Source: Paguma larvata
Lineage: Eukaryota; Chordata; Mammalia; Carnivora; Viverridae
Direction of reading: 5' to 3'
NCBI GenBank assembly: GCA_030068075.1
Contig: CM057831.1
Span: forward strand, 13,621,370 to 13,685,369
DNA length: 64,000 nucleotides
The notes beneath the pieces were generated by a model, which was not told the DNA's origin, did no database searches, and was given only the letters and a program-made list of their open reading frames with translations. Below, in pieces: positions 53,201 to 59,940 of this stretch. Both the position numbers and the translations under genes were made by a program. Every line of letters begins with the position of its first letter. Positions within the stretch are counted from its first letter, which is position 1.

Positions 53201-56200
53201 ATATCTAGAATTTCTTTCTGGTTCCTTTCTTTATGCTTTATGTTATTACTTTTATGCCATTAATCATTGAAGTTGTATTGATATTCTCATTTGTTTCCCC
53301 TCATTCTCTTCCTGATAGTGCAGTGCTGTGTACTGAATGTGGCAGTGCTTCCCTACCATATTAATTCATTCATCTCTTCTGCCTCCCCCGTTGTATTTGG
53401 TTAATAATTTCGATCAGGCATTCTAGAGAGTCCTGCTGAGTCATACAAGATCTGTCCAAATCAGAGAGTAAGATGTATGATAATGGCCTCTGTTAGAAAC
53501 CAGGATCCTCTAATTTCATGGTTATTTACCCCATTAGTCCATCTATTCTTACAGTCACAGTGAACCCTGCCGTGTGAAGGATTCCTATTTTTCTCCCCCA
53601 ATTCTTTAATCTGTATGAAAGTCCATCTCTTCTAGCCTTGTAATAAAAAAAAAAAAGTATTAATCGAACATGTCTTATTTACCACACACTCAGTTTCAGG
53701 GAGCTAATAAGTTACTCAGAAGGTGGGAAAATTCAGAAAAAGAGAATGTGTTGAGGATTCCATGCATACCTGGCCACTTAAGTGAAATTATGCAAATTGA
53801 TGAGTCTTTCTGAGCTCAGCTTCTGTGATAGGTTTTGGAGATCTCAGACATGCCTCCCAGAATGGTCATTTGGAAACTCCATTAGCACTCGAAATTGCTT
53901 TCAATTAAATGCGAAATGCATAGGCTGAGTAATAACAAGTAGATCAGTATGGTAATAAGCTCAGGCAACAGTATATTTTACGGAAGGAGGAAGGCTTTGC
54001 TGAGGAGCATTTTCGAGGGCTGTCAGACTTGGAAAGCCAACAGATCAAAAGTATTCCAGGCGGTGGCTGTTGACTGGGGCAAAAACTCATGTACCATGCT
54101 ACTCCTTTTATCAGATAAGTATATTTAAACAAGATGTTTAATGGATTCCGTGTACCAAAGGTTGTAAACCGTTGAAACCTCCTGTCGACCTGTTTGCATG
54201 CTACACATATATCCTTGATCTTCAGAGAGATAGGAAGACAGCAGATAATGGACCACCACTTGTTTTAAACTGGTTTGAAAAATCAGGTTTTTGTATTTCA
54301 GACTACTGCCCAAAATAGCCTCAAATTCAATAGGAATTCTAGGGGGCATTGGACGCCAATTTTTCCAACCCTCGAGTAGCAATTGCCAACCGTCTTGATT
54401 GAATGAATAACTACGGTACACACTCCGTAACCCACTTTTGTCTGTTTCGCCTCCTCTGTTGCAAAGACGTCCTGTCCACGCAGCAAGTTCATCTATTTCG
54501 GTGTTATTATTTTATGTCGGTTGTGAAAAAGGCCAGGCCTGCCTTTCATTCAGCAACGAACGGGCACAAGCGGCTTTCTGTTTCGGTGGAGGAAGGGGAA
54601 ATCTCATGGAGAAGGTGGTTAGTAGTGTTGGTTGAGTTCCAGGCACTTACTCTGCATCCGAACTAGTCTCTGACCAGGGCTTTGAGACGATTCTAAAGGA
54701 CTTCCAGGTGGCCTCAGCCCACGTATGCAACGAGGGCTGTGCAGTTATAACAATCACTCTGTTTTACTTGCCTCTTTTTCAATGATTGTCGTGGACACCA
54801 CGTGTTGTTGGCTGGTAGATGTCACTCCCAACTGTCGCGAAAGTTAGACAAGTCGGGGAGGTCCTGGGACCTTTCTTTGTGAGTCTAGATAAATCTTCTG
54901 TGCTCTTTGGGTCTGAGGTTTTCCACATCTGAAATTGGGTAGTTGATTTAGGGTTATAAAATCACAGCCCTTCAGAGCTTACGAGGGTCCTTACGTGTCA
55001 GTATAGATAATGAGATTGGGACCCCGAACAGTGGCTGGACCAGGTCTAGGGCCAGTCGTCTGAGCACACGCCACCTCTCTCGTCCCACACAGTCTGCATG
55101 AGTGAGTGGGTTTGTGTGACAAGATGAAGTAGCAAGACGGAGCAGGGGCGGCACAGGCGTGGGCTCCGATAGCCCTGGCGCCATGACTGAGTTGTCTTTG
55201 TGAACGAGGGCAAGTTTCTTCATCCCTCTAAGGCTGTTTCTCATCTGTAGATGAGGAGGAATAATCCTTATGTCATAGGTGGTTGTGAAAACAAATGGTT
55301 TATTTTTTTTACCGTGTACCTCTGCACTAGTGTAAGTGCATTTACAAATCCACAGAGCCAAGCAATTGCTTCATCACGGGGCTGCGCCCCACCTTCAGGG
55401 CGGCCCCAGGTGCCTAGCTCCCGGGCAGGGAGGAGCTCGGGTGCCTTATGACCCAGCGACCCAGCACAGTGTCTCTCCAGTCAGCCCCTTGGTGGTTGGT
55501 AGGGGAACGGCGGTGAGGGCGGCATTGACTCTTTCTCTCTCCCCTTCTGCCGACAGCCATCTACCACACCTGCGAGGCCTCCAACTTCCAGTGTCACAAC
55601 GGGCACTGTATCCCCCAGCGGTGGGCGTGTGATGGCGACATGGATTGCCAGGACGGTTCTGATGAGGACCCAGTGAAGTGCGGTAAATGCAAACCCTTCA
55701 GCCTTCCCCAGTGTCTGCTGTTCAGGAAAAGAGGCAACAGATGGGGCGGGGATCGAAATACTGTTCTGCGGTGCCCGCTCTGACAACCAGAGGAGCCCTC
55801 CCAGGTTCCGTATGGCGTTGCGCAGGACGTAAAGGGGTGTGTGATACGGGCTTGGTTGTCAGGGAAGCCATTTTGCCTCGTTGCTTTTCCGTCACAACTT
55901 TGAAGCAAAGAAATGGAAACCGGTGAGCGTACCCAGAGTGCTAACTGCAGTCACCGAAGACAAGTTACCAGCGTTCTGCCAGAACTTAGCCAACAGTTTC
56001 TCTATAAATAGCGAAATATGGTCCTTTGGTAAAATGGCTCCCTGAAGGTAGAACCTTGTCAGCATAATTGATTTAGAAAAGAATTCTGAGGTTGACAGTT
56101 ACCTTCTCAAAATAGCTACCACACAAACACAATATATAAAATCCTCTTTTGTACCAAATATCTTTAAGTTCTCTCTCCTTATCCTTTCTCTTTAATGTCT

Positions 56201-59200
56201 GTCAGAAGCAAATCCCCGTGTTTCTCCTCTGCTCTCAACATTCTGCTCACAGAATACTTCCACACTTCTTGGCCACCAAATGTGTGTTTTCCACAAGCAA
56301 TTTCTTCCATATCAGCTGGCTGTCCCACGGTTGACTCATTCCTTCCACTGTCTTCCTCGGGATAGCGTGAGATGTCACAAAGGAAGGGGTTTGGTCCCCA
56401 ACACTGCCCCCGACTTCCGAGGCCAGTCACAAGCCTCAGACTGTCACCCAAACTTCTGACTGACCAGCTCTAAATCCGTGTTCCCATGTCCCCTTCCTCG
56501 GGTTCATCGATTTGCTAGAATGGCTCACAGAATTCAGGGAAGCGCCTTTCCTAGTTTATTCTAAAAGGATAGCATGAACGTCCTGATGGAGGGTATGCGT
56601 AGGACAAAGCATGGGGAAGGGGTGTGGAGCTTCCGTGCCCTGTCCAGACCTGTCACTCCTCCAGCCTCTCTGCGCTCAGCAACCTGGCAGCTCTCCGAGC
56701 CCCATACTTTTGGGACGTGGATGGAGGCTTTGTGGCTTAGGCGTGACCGGTCATCAACTGTCTCTGTCCCTTCCTGGAGGGTGGGGGGTGGGGTTCAGAC
56801 TTGCAAGCCTCTAATTTTGGCATGGTTTTTCTAGTGACTGGCCCCCATCCTAAAGCTATGCCGAGTCCATCCAGCGTTGCCCCATTGGAACAAAGGACAC
56901 TCCTGTCACCTAGGAAATTATAAGGGTTTATGAGCTCTGTGCCGCTAACCAGGAGCAGAGACCTGTGCACCACCGTTCCAGATCTTCACGTCACATGCTC
57001 TGTTCCTCTCGCGCCACGATGTTAAACAAAGCTGTTTGTGAATATCCGTGTTTTTCTCTAGTTAGCATTTTCATGGACGATGCCTGTTCACTTTGTATTT
57101 CTCTGACTTGGTTTACTTAGTTGCTTCCTGGTCGGGCATTAGTGTGTTTTTAATTCTACGCCGTTATACGTAGTGAAATTACTCATTGCTTTGGAAATGA
57201 AGGTTTCATGTTTCTTGAAGGTACTTCGGTATGTTTTCTCAGTTGGGAATTGTTGGGTCAAGGGTTCCGATGTGTTCTCACGATCTCATTAAGTGTTGCC
57301 ACGTCGCACTTCCAAGTTTTGATTACACCAAAAGCATCTTTATCAGTAACATAGTGTAAGTTTCCCCAAGTCTGCCTGAATCTTACATTTTATCTCGAGT
57401 CGTTTTCACTAATGTAATGAATGGGAGTTTGTCTCATGTAGTTTTAATTGTATACTTTTTTAAAAAAGCTTTATGCTTAGTGACATTAAATATTTCCCTG
57501 ACTCATGGTATTCACTTACTATTTCTGTTGGATGTCCTTAGAATGATTTCCTAGGCATGGTGACTTTTTAGGGGATTAAAACACGTTTTCTTGCCTTACG
57601 CATGACCCTCCCGGAGCCGTTCTCCTAAGAGTTGGGTTTGCAGTGGCCCCGGACTCACGTGCCAGAACTTACGTTTAAGCTTAACATCTAGCGACAGCTC
57701 TGTGTTCAGGAGAAAGGGTTTCCTCACACTAAGAATTCTCTGCTCAGTGTAAAACCTAAGATTCTTAACATTTCTAGGATGGACTTTGTCCAAGGGGCTT
57801 TGGTTTAGAATTCCTGAAGAATTAAGATGGTGATTTATGAGAGGCTTTAAAAGACCAGGGTTTATAATCAGGATTCACTTCCTCCTCCTCCTCCTCCTTT
57901 TTTTTTTATTCACTGAAGCTTTTCTTGAAAATGTATGCTCAGGTTTTTGAGTCGAGAACACGTTTTCAAGATTCAAAATGGCAAAAAGGATCACGAGGTG
58001 AGGGGTAAACAGTTATCTCCCCATCTGCCAGGTTCTCCCCCTGTCCGCATGGGAAACGATGGTTGGAGACCCTTGTAGGATATTTTTATGCATATGTGCA
58101 CAGTAAATATACTGTGTATTCTTGCTCTGTTTTACACAAGCAGTGTGCTGTGCATGTTTCGCTGCCTTGCTCTTTCTCACACAGCTGTGTATCCAGGACA
58201 CGTTTGTACAGAGTGCTTCTTCAGTCCCTTCGTAATGGTTTTCAGTGTATTACAAAGCCTGTTGTTGCGAATAACCTGATAACCTTATACCTGCCAGATT
58301 TGTCACTTGTGTGGGTAGATGACGCTTTCACGATGGCATTGCTGGGTCAAGGTGTGCGTACGTTTGTAATCGGGACAGCCGCTACCCATCCCCCACTCTC
58401 CTTAGGGGTGGCGCGGGCTCGTCCGCCTCCACGATGGCCGTGCGTGCCTGCCTGTTTCCTGTCCGTCACTTCTCTCCGTTGTCCGATTGCATTTCAGAGA
58501 AGAAGTGCAACGGCTTCCGCTGCCCGAACGGCACCTGCATCCCCTCCAGCAAGCATTGTGACGGTCTGCGGGACTGCTCCGACGGCTCCGATGAGCAGCA
58601 CTGCGGTGAGTCCCCTCCCCCCGGCAGCCGGTGGGGTGGGGGGGGGGGCGATTGCGGAAGGGGTCGTGACTTGGTGAACGTTGTTGCTTTTTCACATATG
58701 TTTGGGAATCGACGCATTGTTTTGAACGGAACAGTTAGTTCTCCTCCTGTCCTGTTGCTGATATTCGCTCGGGTACCACTTTTGGGCAGGGGACCCTTTT
58801 ACCCCCATTTCCTTTAGACTCATAGAGGTTGTCTTGGGTCACTGGTGCACGTGTCTGAGGATGCGTTGCCTGGGTCCCTCCCTCCCCACCCCCAGACTGA
58901 TGTAATTCGTCCGGAGCGTGGCCTGAACGTTGGGATATTTTTTGTTTTTATTTATTTTTGAGACGGAGAGACAAAGAAACAGAGAACGAGTTGGGGGAGG
59001 GACAGAGAGAGACACACAGAATCTCAAGCGGGCTCCAGGCTCTGAGCTGTCAGCACAGAGTCTGATGTAGGGCTCGAACTCACAAACCGCGAGATCATGA
59101 CCTGAGCCGAAGTCAGATTGCCTAACCCACTGAGCCACCCGGGCGCCCTCTGAGCATGGAGACCTTTCAAAAGTGCCTCGGGGGTTGCGATTTCAGGTTA

Positions 59201-59903
59201 AGAACTGATGTAACAGCGCGGGGTTGGCAGTCGGGCCCGGGGGTGGGGAGCCAGCCCGTCCTTGGCCCGTTCTATTAACTCGTGTTTTCTGTAAACACAG
59301 ACACTCCTGCCTGTGTGCACCTGGTCTCCGGCTGCTTCCACGCAGCCGTAGCGGAGTGGAGTAGTTGTGCTAGAGCCCGTAAGACCAGCGGAACCTTGAG
59401 AGCTTGCCCCCTGGTTCTGTCGCTCCCCGTTCTCCAGGACACCAGAGCCAGTAGGGTGTGTGTGTCACATACGGAGAGATTTATTTTCAGGAGTCAGCTC
59501 ATGGCAGTGATGCAGGACAGGCTGGTAGGCTGGAGACCCGGGGACAGGCTGATGTTGCAGTTCAAGTCCAAAGGCCGTCTCCTTGCTGTGTCCCGCGTGG
59601 CATTTTGTCTGCGCCCCCATCCCCGGTGTCTCTCTTTAGGAGGCCACCGTCCACCCTGGATCGGGGCCCCACCCGCATGAATTCACTTAACCTTAATGAC
59701 CTCTTTAAAGGCAATTAAAAGGGGTCCTGTCTCCCAATACAGTTACACTGGGGATTAGGGCTTTAACACATGCGTTGTCGGGGGTACAATTCCGTCCATA
59801 ACACTGGTCCTTTATAGAAAAAGTAGAGAGTCCGTATTCTTTTTTATTTATTTATTTTTAATGTGTATTTATTTTGGGGAGAGGGAGAGCAATTCAAGGG
59901 CAG

Positions 59904-59940
<37 letters not shown>

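Larger units (their letters stand above)
49832..55556 (+). other. SORL1: SORL1 intron, 5.7 kb
   Basis: SINEs lie at 50150-50379 and 52999-53184. L1/HAL1-like sequence covers about 52340-53330. Copy B of the dispersed duplication is at 54766-55193 and runs into a MIR (to about 55345). A G-rich run is at 51393-51422. Confidence 0.83.
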
